Assembly: GCA_005765155.1 (NCBI GenBank)
Contig: VCCP01000003.1
Location: 992,001 to 1,056,000 of the forward strand
DNA length: 64,000 nucleotides
Source of the DNA: Zelopaecilomyces penicillatus
Lineage: Eukaryota; Ascomycota; Sordariomycetes; Hypocreales; Pseudodiploosporaceae
Reading direction: 5' to 3'
Of the stretch, positions 35,813 through 46,439 are shown in pieces. Position numbers and translations under genes: made by a program. The notes below the pieces were generated by a model. The model was not told the origin of the DNA. It did no database searches and was given only the letters and a program-made list of their open reading frames with translations. The first letter of the stretch is position 1. Each line of letters starts with the position of its first letter.

Positions 35813-35989
35813 ATTCGATCCAGCTATCATTATTTGATTATTATTCCTTCGTATCAAGCTGCTGCCTCCCTCTATTTACATCTCCTCAAGCTTCTCACCC
35901 TTTCACCTCTACCTTCTCCCACCATTCCTTATTTTTCAAACACACTTGAATTTTCAATCGCTCTTTTTCCGAGGAACAAAGCCGGAGCC

Positions 35990-37148
35990 ATGAATAGACG
36001 GGACTCCAACGACAGCACGTCGGATTATGCTGGCTCTCTGGCGCCTTCTGAGTTCACATCTATCAACACAAACCGCCTAATACACTCATATGATGGTGGA
36101 AGGTAAATGGGTGCTACCTGGACTGAATTTCTAACACTCAAGTGCTGACTCTGGTGATAGACGATATGAAGGCCTTCTGCAGGGTCGATACGGCCTACCC
36201 AACGACGACACAGAGCAAGCCCGCGAGTGTCTAAAGCATAGACTTTATTCTGATTATCTACTCGAAGGAAAGCTCTTTATCTCTCCTGTTGGCAACTATC
36301 CCCAAAAGATTGTAGATCTGGGCACTGGTGCTGGGTTTTGGCCCATAGAGGGTTCGTCATGTCCAAGACCTTTTTGATATTTATACGTTAATATCATGTC
36401 AACTAACGTTTTCACTTGGCGCCATATCAACAGTAGCCGAGGCTTTCCCCAGTGCTCGCGTCATTGGCAGCGATATCACTCCCATTCAGCCTCCGTGGTC
36501 GCCCCCAAACGCCGAGTTTCGAGTCGAGGATCTCGATGATGATCGACAGCCATGGACGAGAATCTACGTTAATGCGGACCTGATCCACTTGAGATCTGTC
36601 ATACAGACTGTCCGTCACCCACGCACTCTAATCGCACGGGCTTTTGAGTATGCGAACCCCTCCCTCATGAATCTACAGCATATGATTTCTGACGACTTGC
36701 CCAAAGAAACTTGAAACCAGGGGGCTGGCTTGAACTCCACGAGATCGTCCCTCCCGTCACCTCAGAGGACGGCACCGCCGATGGACATCCACTACAGCGG
36801 CTATATGATCTAGTTGCCGGGCCCTTTGCTAGAACATATGGCTGGGATGTGTATTTCCCGAATCGGATACCTGATGTCCTTCGAGAACTGGGCTTTATTA
36901 ATGTCTCCGAAAAACATTCCCACGTTCCCCTCGGAAGGTGGCATCACGAACCAAGAATGAGGGAAATGGGCATGTTCAACCAGAACATTGTCATGGATTG
37001 GGTGACCGCCATCCTGGTCAAGCATGAAGACATGGAATTAAGTGAGGATCAGGCCAACATGCTGATCCAGGAAATCGTCGATGCAGTCAACAACCCCCGC
37101 ATCCACGCCGCCATCGACTGCGGCATCTACTGGGCACAAAAGCCATGA
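35990..37148 (+). CDS. LaeA-like SAM-dependent methyltransferase
   Basis: Model: exons 35990-36102, 36161-36351, 36434-36647 and 36707-37148, 319 residues. Introns of 58, 82 and 59 bases all keep phase. Features typical of the fungal LaeA/Llm group are a short disordered N-terminus, then NRLIHSYDGGRRYEG, motif I as IVDLGTGAGFWPIEVAEAFP, GSDITPIQPPW-P-N--F-VEDLDD--QPW, and LKPGGWLELHE. Motif I reads LGTGAGFW where LaeA-type proteins usually have LGTGTGIW; the SAM-binding glycines are kept. LaeA in Aspergillus is a nuclear regulator of secondary metabolism and development. Many paralogs (Llm proteins) exist, so orthology to LaeA itself is not shown. It is convergent with the Zn2Cys6 gene downstream. 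Confidence 0.9.
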
Positions 37149-38279
37149 AAGTTACGACCCAGCTGCTGTTTCGTTGGGCCAAGCCGTTTATTGTTGTTGC
37201 CCAAAAGCCACCACCAGAAGTGCCTGCCTCTGTGGCGTTCCGCAATCGTTTGGCTGGCGCAAGATCCGCCGTGCCTTACATGAGACATCGCAACCTGGCG
37301 GGCGCCCACCCGTTTGTCATGTGCCTATAGGTCAACGGCCCTCCCCCTTCTTCCTTCCCGTCCCTGGCATATCTTGGCTGGCCTTCGCGTTTTTTTGTCT
37401 CCGTGTGCCGCGTTTGTGCAACGATTATTCGGTCTCCAACTGCGCAGAACCCCCCTTCTCTCTCAGCCAACCGGCGGGATTTCCCGGGGTGAACGGTTTT
37501 GTATCCACTTCGGAGAGACATCTGAACGCCACTCCGGCGACTGCAGGCATGTTCTAACGCCTTTTGACAGGGTCAGTGATATCTCCGGGCTTTCAGCCAG
37601 TGGCGTGACGTTCTGGGAAGGACCCATGAGTGGGTGGTTTGGCATTTAGTCAGGGCTGAATGGAAGAGTTCGCAGCTCTCGGCGATCTGTTTCGTGGTCA
37701 GTGGTGCCCGCATCTCGACAAGGATTGACAATGAGCAAATAGAGAGGCACGAATGAGATGAGCCACGAGGACAAGGAGGGTGTGTGGCTTTCCTGATATA
37801 TGGAATAGCCCCGTCCGTGTCTCTTGTTAGGCTGCATTGGCCACTTCCTCAGGTGTATGAGCAGGCATTTAGAAATATTGGCATATACTACTTGTGAACA
37901 ACTCATAATTTGTTCAAGATTTGTTTTTGACCTGCCTCATTCTTCAGCTTACCAACTCCCATATCTGCTTGCATTGCGACTGGTAGTACATGATATGCAT
38001 AGGGCAAGGCCAACCTTTTCAACCATTCCCGCAATTTCTAGTCGCGAGTTGTCCGTGTACAACGGGGAAAGCGTCCTGATCTCTAACTGTTATACAAGTA
38101 ATATCATTTTCCTGCGCTTGCACGCCGCGTGAGCCTACCTGCTCGTAGCTGTTTACATTCAAATATTATCATATCCCAAGACCAGGTATCATGAGCCCAC
38201 AAACCCAAACCCAAGTAAAAGCGCCATACATCCTATCGGACCAGATCAACTAATGAAACCATCAACATACTCTTGTTAC
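37149..38279. other. Convergent 3' region
   Basis: About 1.1 kb between the stops of the methyltransferase and the transcription factor. An apparent frame continues past the methyltransferase stop, but it has no family resemblance and I do not call it. Confidence 0.5.
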
Positions 38280-40874
38280 TCAATTTCCAAACACGTGCCC
38301 GCCTCCAGGGGCATTTGAACCACTGCCTCCCATGCCGCCTCCCATTGCACCACCCATACCGCCACCCATACCGCCCATGGGTTGGAATCCACTATTGAAG
38401 TGGTTGAAACTCTGAAAGCTTCCAGCATCCTGATATCCTGCCATAAGATAAGACCAGTCCATCTCTGTATCCTCGCCTGAAGTAGTACTGGAAGCACCAG
38501 GTGGGTGCGATGATGCACCCGAGGCTTCAACTGGCGGAGGAGTCATCATGGCTGGTCCGACTGGAGAAGAAGCAGGTTCACTTGCGCGAGAACGGGGGAA
38601 ATCCACCGGCCTCAAATCAAGACTTGTGTCAGTACGCTTTTCCATGCGTGCTCTTCGGCGCTTATCAGCTCGCTCTTGGAGAATAGAGATGAACCGCGGC
38701 ATTGAGACTAGTTTTCCGGTACTGCGTTGAGCATCTGCATGAGCTGTCCAAGCCTTGACAAATAAGTTTCCAAAAGCGCCGTGCATGGGGCTGTGTAGGT
38801 TGTTTAGCAGCCCCCTTAGATCATGATTCGCTTCAATCGCTTCCCAAGCCCGCTCCACCATTGGCCCCGCAATTCGGTTACGAAGCTCCTGCACGAGAAA
38901 CATGTATGCTGGGAACGGAAAGTGGTGCATGGAATACCACTTGAAGGGGCGAAGGCTTTCGGAGGACTGAACAACATTATCGTACTCGATCATCTGCGTT
39001 GCTTGTAGGAAGAGGCTTTCCCGCTCGACCTCCTTGATAGGCATTGTCTCGGCACTATGCATACGAACAAGGAAACCTATAACTCGCATTTTACACAGAG
39101 CTTGTCGAGTCATCGTCAATGTAAAAAAGTGAAGCGGAATTTTTGGGTCGCAATGAACCAGGTAGGTGCCCTCGACATGGGCGCAAAAACCATCTAGCGT
39201 ATAGGCTGGAGAGTCCTGTCCAGCGAGGCGAATTGTGGGACCTGGCCTTGTCATCTGTGGTGAAGCATTGGCTTTATCTGTATTGTTCATCTTGAAGCTA
39301 TCGCGGTTACTGTTGCTTGCGACCGCCATAGCGATCTCAATGCGAGTCAAAGAAAACAGCATCTCGGTTGGCCCAGAGTGCGGGGTAGGGAGTTCAGTCC
39401 CATCGATGTGCAGGTCAGAGTCGTTGACATTCAGTGGTGGTTTGCAGTCACCGCCACTGGAGAGCGCGGTTACGGTTGATCCTGTCATTTCCCCAATGCG
39501 GCGATCATAGCCAACGATAGTCCACCAAAGGCGACGTCTTTGTTCGACTTCAAATGGGGGCAATCCATAGCCAGCAGGGTCTCTGTGGAGGCCCATTCGC
39601 TGTGCGATCCGAACTGCAATGCCTATCAAGCAGAATACCTGGCGTGGGTCGACAAACCATCGTACGGCAAACTAAAAGAATCGTTGGTAAGCATTTAGAG
39701 AGAAGACCAGCAGTTGAAAGAGACATACCAAATAAAGAAGAAAGGCTTGTAAGGTAAGCTGATCATTGATACGCATGAAGCTGGCGTTGACTAGTGCCTG
39801 TTGAAGAGCAATAAAATAGCGGCCAAGAAGCTCCTGCTTGGATTCGTTGAAAATTCGTTGCACATCAGCCTCTTCCAGTGAGGTGACAGCCATGACATAG
39901 ATACCAAACATGAGCGCCTCAATATTTTTGGGAGCCTGTCCCAAACGAGAGGTTGCCTCTATGACCTGCCCTTGGATACTGGGTATATGCGTAATTTTAA
40001 GCAAAGGGTTAATATTGTCGATATAAATCTGCCAAAGCTGAAGTATATGAATTGCAGAGGGGTGGGCTGCCGTGACTGGAGCCGGCCGGCCACCGATCAA
40101 GAAAGGGAAGCCATCCTGGTTGCTGAACATTTTGTCAAAAGCACGGTGAATGAACGAGCCATCGGCTTCGTCATCAGACGAATCATGAAGCAGCTGCTCA
40201 CTTGCACGGAACTGATATCAAGGATTAGTTAGAAAACAATATGAGAACGGACAAGCCGTGAGATAAGATACGTACTTCTTTATGTAAGGAGAACCATGTC
40301 CCTTGGGGTCTGGGCATCAAATTTTGATTAGCTTTTGCAAGCGGTGAAATCTGGAAAAGGCATACCTGTCCACGACGGACGCAGTCGAGGGTGAAGCACT
40401 TGCCTCGGGAGAGGTTTTCAAGTATTCGAAGTCGCCCTCCAGCTCATCCACATCATCAAGGCCGTTGCCATCCCCTTTAAGATCCTGGCCGATAGATTCA
40501 AACTTGACGCCATGCTGACTCAGAAGCGATTCATACTTCTTGAGCCGGTCAATGAGATCCTTTTCCTGAAGACGCTTCTTGCGGCGCCGGGGAGGCTGCG
40601 GAGGAACCACTCGACACTCAGCACCCGCCTTGACGCAGTTGGCACATGGCTTGTTTTTGTCACATCGAACTTTGCGTTGTTGGCAGAGCACACAGCTTGT
40701 ACCTCGGGTCAGTTTCATTGCCGAAAGGTCAGCCTGGTAGGCGGACTGCTGCTGGCGCTGTTGTAACTGCTGTTGTTGTTGGGCCAGATGTGCATGGGGA
40801 TAGGGATTGCTATGGGGCTGCGAGGTCGGCCCCGGACCAGGGCCATGGCCTGTACGAAGCTGCTCGGCTGCCAT
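38280..40874 (-). CDS. Zn2Cys6 binuclear-cluster transcription factor
   Basis: Model: exons 40874-40366, 40309-40276, 40211-39729 and 39671-38280, 805 residues. The second exon has only 34 bases and encodes PQGTWFSLHKE plus part of a codon; introns are 56, 64 and 57 bases. The N-terminal ~50 residues are Gly/Pro- and Gln-rich. The DNA-binding domain at ~60-90 has the spacing C-x2-C-x6-C-x5-C-x2-C-x6-C (CVLCQQRKVRCDKNKPCANC...AEC), followed by a basic linker and a short coiled coil (EKDLIDRLKKYESLLSQHG) for dimerisation. The fungal transcription factor middle homology region spans ~200-580, with the highly typical CLIGIAVRIAQRMGLHRD and RRRLWW. The tail is Gly/Met-rich. It is divergent from the MFS pump gene, a layout often seen when a regulator controls its neighbour. 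The target genes are unknown. Confidence 0.95.
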
Positions 40875-42248
40875 TGCCTATATGTGTCTCGAGACGAAAT
40901 AACGGAACAGGTTCAAGCGGACACACCCAGTGCTGTCTTGGTAACTGTGCTCACCGTACCTTTCGAAGAGGGAAGTTCGGCTGCGACTTCCGCTGCAACG
41001 GTTTGGGCGACGCGCATATACTCAGGGTTAGTCAAAGACTCAGAGGTCCAATTGAAGTCAGACGAGAGCCCGCGAATGCTACAAACCGGCCTTTCGGGTA
41101 CAGAAGTTGATGCTGCAGAGCTGAGCCGGGGCTCCGAGTGATAAGGCTCGGATGCGGAGAGACGTGGAGCTTCCCGGATCGGCCTGTCAATGCCTACCTG
41201 TATTCGATGAGCGGGAGGAGTGTCTGAGCCGGCAGTGGGTGGTTGTGTCGCCCAGCAGCCCCAACATGAGCAAACATCCAGCGCAACCCGAGATTGAGGG
41301 CGGTAAGGGGTGGAGCAAGATGCCAGTTGCTGCGCCTGTGCTGTACATAGATGCTTAAACGACGCTCTTTGATTGCAGGTCGTTGGAATTAGCGTCGCCA
41401 CGTCTCGCTCACAGCTCAGCAACAAGCAAAGCAATGAGAGATGACGGTGTTGTGAGAGAGGAGGGGTCGGAGACGATTTCAAGTCCGTCGGTCCCGAGGC
41501 AAGTTGGGGCAGGAGAGGACAGACTGGTGGCAGGCACCTGGCGCCGTGGCTGAAAACAGACTAGCGCACTCTTGCGGGGGCGAACGTTCGACGTCGCTCC
41601 CGAAAAGCTTGGCGATGCGGCTCTCGGACAAGACCCTCCCAGCACCTCACGTCTTAAATACACCACTCCCTTCGAACCCCGGTGACCGCTGGCCGCACTA
41701 TTGATGCTTCCATCCTTGCTTTTTGAGGCAAGCCGGCGCCGAAAGTTCTCAGCCTCCCGCAGCCACGGCTCGTCATTCTCGGCCAGGACCACACAATGAC
41801 ATCCATCTCCGCCCCTTACCTAGGACCAGGGGTCAACATGGCCGTGTTATATACATCGGTTGTGTCGGCACCTCAAGGAAGTCCTTAGGTGTGTGAATTA
41901 CGACCGCCTTGTGACTCTTTGCTCACAGGTTCTCCGGCTTATCGGATTTTCGGTTATTCGGTTCTTCAGACCAGGCTGCAAGACTCCCTGAATGATGCTT
42001 CGGATAACTCTCTATTATTCATCATCGGGAACCAAAGTGTGTGGTGTTTTCCGAAGTACAATGTCTATATAACATCTCGAAATCTTGCTCATCAACTGCC
42101 TGAGCCCTGCCGTCCGCATTCCACTTCCTGCTCTTATACTCTGAAGCTAGTTTCCTCAGTGGTCCTCAATCTTGTATCGAAATATTGCCATCTGCACCGG
42201 AACTACCCATTTGGACGATACTCCGGCTTCTCTCGTCCCGCACAAGCC
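40875..42248. promoter_or_regulatory. Divergent promoter region (Zn2Cys6 factor / MFS pump)
   Basis: 1.37 kb between two divergent start codons. Frames here lack ATG-initiated coding character, and the MFS frame is open upstream but has no in-frame ATG. A TATA-like TCTATATAAC lies at 42062-42071, about 180 bases before the MFS start. Binuclear-cluster factors usually bind CGG half-sites, several of which are present, but I cannot single out a site. Confidence 0.5.
42062..42071 (+). promoter_or_regulatory. TATA-like box upstream of MFS gene
   Basis: TCTATATAAC, about 180 bases upstream of the MFS start codon. Assigned on sequence and position only. Confidence 0.45.
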
Positions 42249-44170
42249 ATGTCTGTCATGGGCGAAAAGGCTAATGGTACAATCCTCAACGCCCCTAGCA
42301 ACACATCCGTGGCCTCGCTATCGTCTCATTATACCGAGAAAAGCAACCAGAAATTAGAGACAAGAGATATCTGCGGATCTGTGGGCGACATGGAAAGGTT
42401 GGATGTCACCAAGACTAATTCTCATCATCAACCTGAACCGGATGTCGAGAAGCCAGCATCAGATGGCCCAGCTTTTGCGGCAGATGCTGAGGAGAACTAC
42501 AAACCTAAAACGGTCAAGTTCTGGCTCATCATACTCTGCACCATGGTTTCCATGTTCCTTGTTGCTCTTGACCGCACAATCCTCTCGACCGCAGTTCCAC
42601 GGATTACTGATGACTTCAAGAGTTTGGGAGACATTGGGTGGTACGGATCAGCTTATATGCTGACGACAGCTGCCTTTCAACTTGTTTTTGGCAGGGTCTA
42701 CCGATTCTACGACTTGCGGTGGACCTATCTTGGCTGCATTTTGATTTTCGAGGTGGGCTCAACATTGTGTGGCGCGGCACCTACCTCCAATGTCTTTATT
42801 GTCGGCCGAGCTATTGCTGGCGTCGGTTCGGCTGGCATTCTCACTGGCTCCATGATGACCATTATCCCTATGGTGCCTCTGCACAAGCGCCCAATGTTTC
42901 AATGTAAGCCTACTTTCGGCAATTTATGATGGCATCCATTATGTTTGTGCTAATAATTCAAATAGCGCTTTTTGGCATCGTCTTTGGCGTCTCATCGATT
43001 GCAGGACCATTGGTGGGCGGAGCATTTACCGAAAAAGTTTCGTGGCGGTGGTGCTTCTATCTGAACCTCCCCGTCGGCGCGGTTGCCTTTGCCTGCCTTT
43101 TCTTTTTCTTGCATCCGCCCTCGACTCCTAAGAAACAAGTGACTTTTAAAGAACAGGTTATGCGTCTGGACCCACTCGGCACATTCTTCTTCATTCCTTC
43201 AACTGTCTGTCTGCTTCTTGCCCTGCAATGGGGTGGGTCTACCTATGCTTGGAATAACTGGCGCATCATTTTCCTGTTCATCATGTTTGCGATTACCGGT
43301 ATCGCCTTTGCTGTAGTTCAGGTCAAGATGCCTGAGACGGCTTCTCTCCCTGTTAGAGTCATCACACAGCGGACAATGCTCTCTGGAACGTTTTACATGA
43401 TGTTCCTTGCAGGCTCTATGATGCTCTGTGTTTTCTATATTCCGTTGTGGTGTAAGTATTGTACCATTTCCCCGTCTCACCGACATATTTTCTGACAACT
43501 CCTAGTTCAAACTACTCATAACGTTGATCCTGTCAAATCCGGCATCTACACTATTCCTCTTGTACTCAGTCTTGTCGTTGCATCTATTGGATCCGCCGCC
43601 GTCACACAGAGAAGCGGTTACTATGTTCCCTCCATGATCGCTAGTCCGTGCATTATGGCTGTCGGGGAGGGCCTCTTGACAACATTCAAGCCGACTACAG
43701 GATCCCCTCACTGGATTGCATATCAGTTTCTGGTTGGGTTTGGCATAGGATTTGGAATGCAGACCGTTGGCCTAGCTGTGCAGGCAACTCTCCCCAAAGA
43801 GGACATTCCAACGGGTGTTGCGATAACCTTTTTCGCCCAGCAACTTGGAGGTGCCATTTTTGTTTCAGTTGGGCAGACCATCCTCAGCGGCGTTCTTGTA
43901 TCCCAGCTTTCGCACATCAGTGGCTTGGATGCGAACATGATCGTGACAACCGGCGCGACTGAACTCCACAGATTGGTCCCAGAGCAATTCATGGAGACAG
44001 TGGTTTATGCTTATAATAATGCATGCACGAGGATATTCTTTGCCGCCATGGCATTGAGTTTTGCTCAACTTGTTTGTGCTTTTGGTGTTGAATGGAGGAG
44101 CATTAGAAAGGTTAAACAAGACGTGCCGAGTGAGGAGACTACCAAGGCCGAGTCGATAAGTGCAAGCTAG
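42249..44170 (+). CDS. MFS drug/toxin efflux transporter (14-TM DHA type)
   Basis: Model: exons 42249-42903, 42966-43451 and 43506-44170, 601 residues. Introns are 62 and 54 bases, both phase 1. The start is the first in-frame ATG. A hydrophilic N-terminus of ~90 residues precedes the first helix (FWLIILCTMVSMFLVALDRTI). Diagnostic segments are LDRTILSTAVPRITDDF (motif D1), W-GSAYMLTTAAFQLVFG-VY, GRAIAGVGSAGI (motif B with Arg), and the antiporter motif C GVSSIAGPLVGGAF. WRWCFYLNLPVG follows. This is the fungal toxin-efflux group that includes HC-toxin and aflatoxin pumps. It is expected in the plasma membrane, exporting a small molecule against protons; the substrate is unknown. An adjacent divergent Zn2Cys6 gene suggests local control. 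Confidence 0.95.
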
Positions 44171-44708
44171 ACGCTGAACTCACTCAGCAAAGGGAGTTTC
44201 GGAAAGGGATTTGATTTGGCTGGCGTTTGGAATAGGGAAAAAGGCATGTATATGTATGCATTGGTTCGGTGTTGTGCTCTACTCACTTTAAATGGACGGT
44301 TTGCAATTTAGGTAGATATATATATATGTGTATAGGTGCATCAAGGTCTAGTTCAACTCTCTAATTAATCGTTGTCAAAATCCATGGACTTCATGTTTGT
44401 AGTGTCTAGCCTGTCCTTGACAGTGGCGTAGAGGCTTTGTACTACTACTGTGCACCACTGTAGAGGATATTTACCCCACTGACGCGGGGCAGTCAGTTAG
44501 GTCAGTGGAGCTCTGTCCAGGTTGGCATGTCAGCGCAGCTCGCTACAGCTCACCTCAGTGAAGCAGCTCCGATCTTGCATTCTCGTCAACTTGCCACCTG
44601 TTTGTTGCCTTCTGTCTTGTTGTCTCTCCATACACCCCCAGGTCAACGGCAAGGACTGGATTAGTGCGCTCGGCGAATATTGGATTCCAAATTCGCTGTG
44701 CCGGCATC
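44171..44708. other. Intergenic: MFS 3' and CSN6 promoter
   Basis: About 540 bases, with a TATATATATATG run near 44316. No gene is seen. The CSN6 5' UTR is the likely right part. Confidence 0.5.
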
Positions 44709-45997
44709 ATGGATGCTCCCGATGCCAACTCGCTCATCTCGAGCCAGAAGAGTTCCCAGCTTCAGGCTGTGCTGCACCCTCTTGTCCTCCTCACGATATC
44801 CGACTACATCACGCGCCACACGCTCAGAGGCCAAAGCGACCCGATCATCGGAGCCCTCCTGGGTCAACAGAATGGACGAGAGATCACAATAGAGCACGCC
44901 TTCGAATGCCACACACAACCGGCGCCGGATGTCGAGGGGGGCTACCTGCTGGATGCAATCAAGTTTGGAGCGCGATTGGAGCAGAGTAAGCACGTATTTC
45001 GAGATGCAAAGTCCTCGTACTGATCGTTTTACCAGTGGTTACTGTTCACAAGGACCGTCAACTAGATTTCGTCGGCTGGTATACCCTGCTCTCGGCTTCT
45101 GGCCCATCGCCGACCGTTTTGCCCATCCACAACCAGATCCTAGAAGGCTGGAACGAATCCGCAGTGCTACTAGGATTCCACCCCGAAGAAATCTTGAGTC
45201 ACTCGGTTGGTGGTAAATTGCCGTTGACGATTTACGAGAGTAATTTCGAAGTTGATGACTCCAGAGCTGATCAGGATGGAGAGGACAAGAAGATGGACGA
45301 CGGGGAGTCAACATTGAAGCTGAAATTCAGAGAGGTCCCATACTCTGTTGAGACCGATGAAACTGAGATGATCAGCATGAACTATGTTGCCGGCGGTGGC
45401 GGTAACGCGGCGGCTGTTGCGGTCAAAGAAGAACGTCCAGCACGTTCAATAGAGAGCAACGGAAAGGGAAAGCGAAGGCTTGTCGAAAGCATACCCGGTG
45501 AAAAAAATGACTTGTTTCTAGAAGATGCTGTGGTTCTCACTCGAGAGGAAGATGAGATGCTGGCTGCCCTCACAACAAAGGCCAACGCCATCAAAATGCT
45601 CCACTCACGCATCAACCTGATTACCACGTATCTCGAAAGGCTACCAGCATCCTACACCAGCGGAGAAAACACCAATACAGAAACTGGCGGCATGGATACT
45701 GATAACACTACGCCATCGCTCACAGTACTGCGTCAAATCCAGGCGCTAGTCAGTCGACTAGACCTTGTCATCCCTTCCGACCAAGCGTCCTTTGAGAAGG
45801 AGGTTCTCAGCGAGACCAACGACGTAAACCTGCTTGGGCTTCTGAACACGCTTATGCAGGGTGTCAGCCAGGCAAGGGAGGTTGGCAAGAAATTCAGCGT
45901 TGTGGAATCTGGAAGACCAGCCGGCCGCCGAGGTACTGGGGACTTCTCGGGCGCCACCTCTTTTAATATGCCCGGCGCTGGTGACATCCTCATTTAG
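44709..45997 (+). CDS. CSN6: COP9 signalosome subunit 6
   Basis: Model: exons 44709-44985 and 45036-45997, 412 residues, with a 50-base intron (GTAAGC...ACCAG) whose join gives Met in EQMVTVHKD. The MPN domain spans ~15-190 (VLHPLVLLTISDYITRH; IIGALLGQQNGREITIEHAFE; LDFVGWYTLLSASGPSPTVLPIHNQI). The metal-binding JAMM pattern of the catalytic subunit CSN5 (E...HxH...D) is absent after GWY, as expected for the inactive MPN- subunit 6, where it serves as a scaffold partner of CSN5. A Gly/Ala/Asp-rich insert lies around 200-230, and the C-terminal helices (~250-370) form the bundle that joins other subunits. The signalosome removes Nedd8 from cullins and is needed for development in filamentous fungi. 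Confidence 0.93.
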
Positions 45998-46439
45998 ATT
46001 GCTAGGATGCGGCATATGCAGATCCTACATACCTTATTGTTGTGTGCGTTGCCTGCAAGACGTGGCTTTGCGCTGCTGTTTAGTTAGGTTTAGGTAGAGG
46101 TGGATGGATAAACGCTTAATGATTGATGATACACATTTCGGGGTGTTTACAGCCCGCCGCTTGCTACAGAGCTTTGGACTGCCGCTCATTGATATTATCT
46201 AATTCGAGACAGCCAATCATTATGGAAAATCTTCACTACTATGATATCTCCGAGCCAACTATTGGCGATTGAAATATTTGCCATCACAAGCCATACGGAA
46301 AGGAATCATTATGTGTAACTGAGTTGTACGTTCTTGAGCCATCATGATAACAAAGTAGGTAGGTAAAATAGAGACACCCGATAATCGCCCTTCATCTCTT
46401 GGATGCGGCGGCTTCTTGTGTCCACGTAAACTTTACATT
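45998..46439. other. Convergent 3' region
   Basis: About 440 bases between the CSN6 and Vps17 stops. I see only presumed UTR sequence. Confidence 0.5.

Larger units (their letters stand above)
31884..35989. other. 4.1 kb without a gene, between Cdc45 and the LaeA-like gene
   Basis: No frame here has family resemblance or sustained coding character, and none splices into a recognisable product by eye. Contents: the Cdc45 promoter at the left, a 13-base tandem repeat at 35075-35115, a CTGAT repeat near 35466-35486, and a CT-rich tract at 35788-35812 in the presumed 5' UTR of the LaeA-like gene. The long leader suggests extended upstream control of that gene or an undetected non-coding transcript. 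Confidence 0.5.

Noticed and set aside
37081..37557. 158-codon frame overlapping and following the LaeA-like gene stop
   Set aside because: It overlaps the real last exon in another frame, has no family resemblance, and is Ser/Pro/Cys-rich in a way typical of a shadow frame.
40913..41482. 189-codon minus-strand frame upstream of the Zn2Cys6 gene
   Set aside because: Low-complexity Ser/Pro/Thr composition, no recognisable domain, and it sits in the divergent promoter.
41889..42248. Upstream extension of the MFS protein by ~120 residues
   Set aside because: No in-frame ATG precedes 42249, and a TATA-like box lies inside the stretch, so it is promoter and leader.
35990..44170. Classical secondary-metabolite cluster
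   Set aside because: No polyketide synthase, peptide synthetase, terpene cyclase or dimethylallyl transferase is present in the window.
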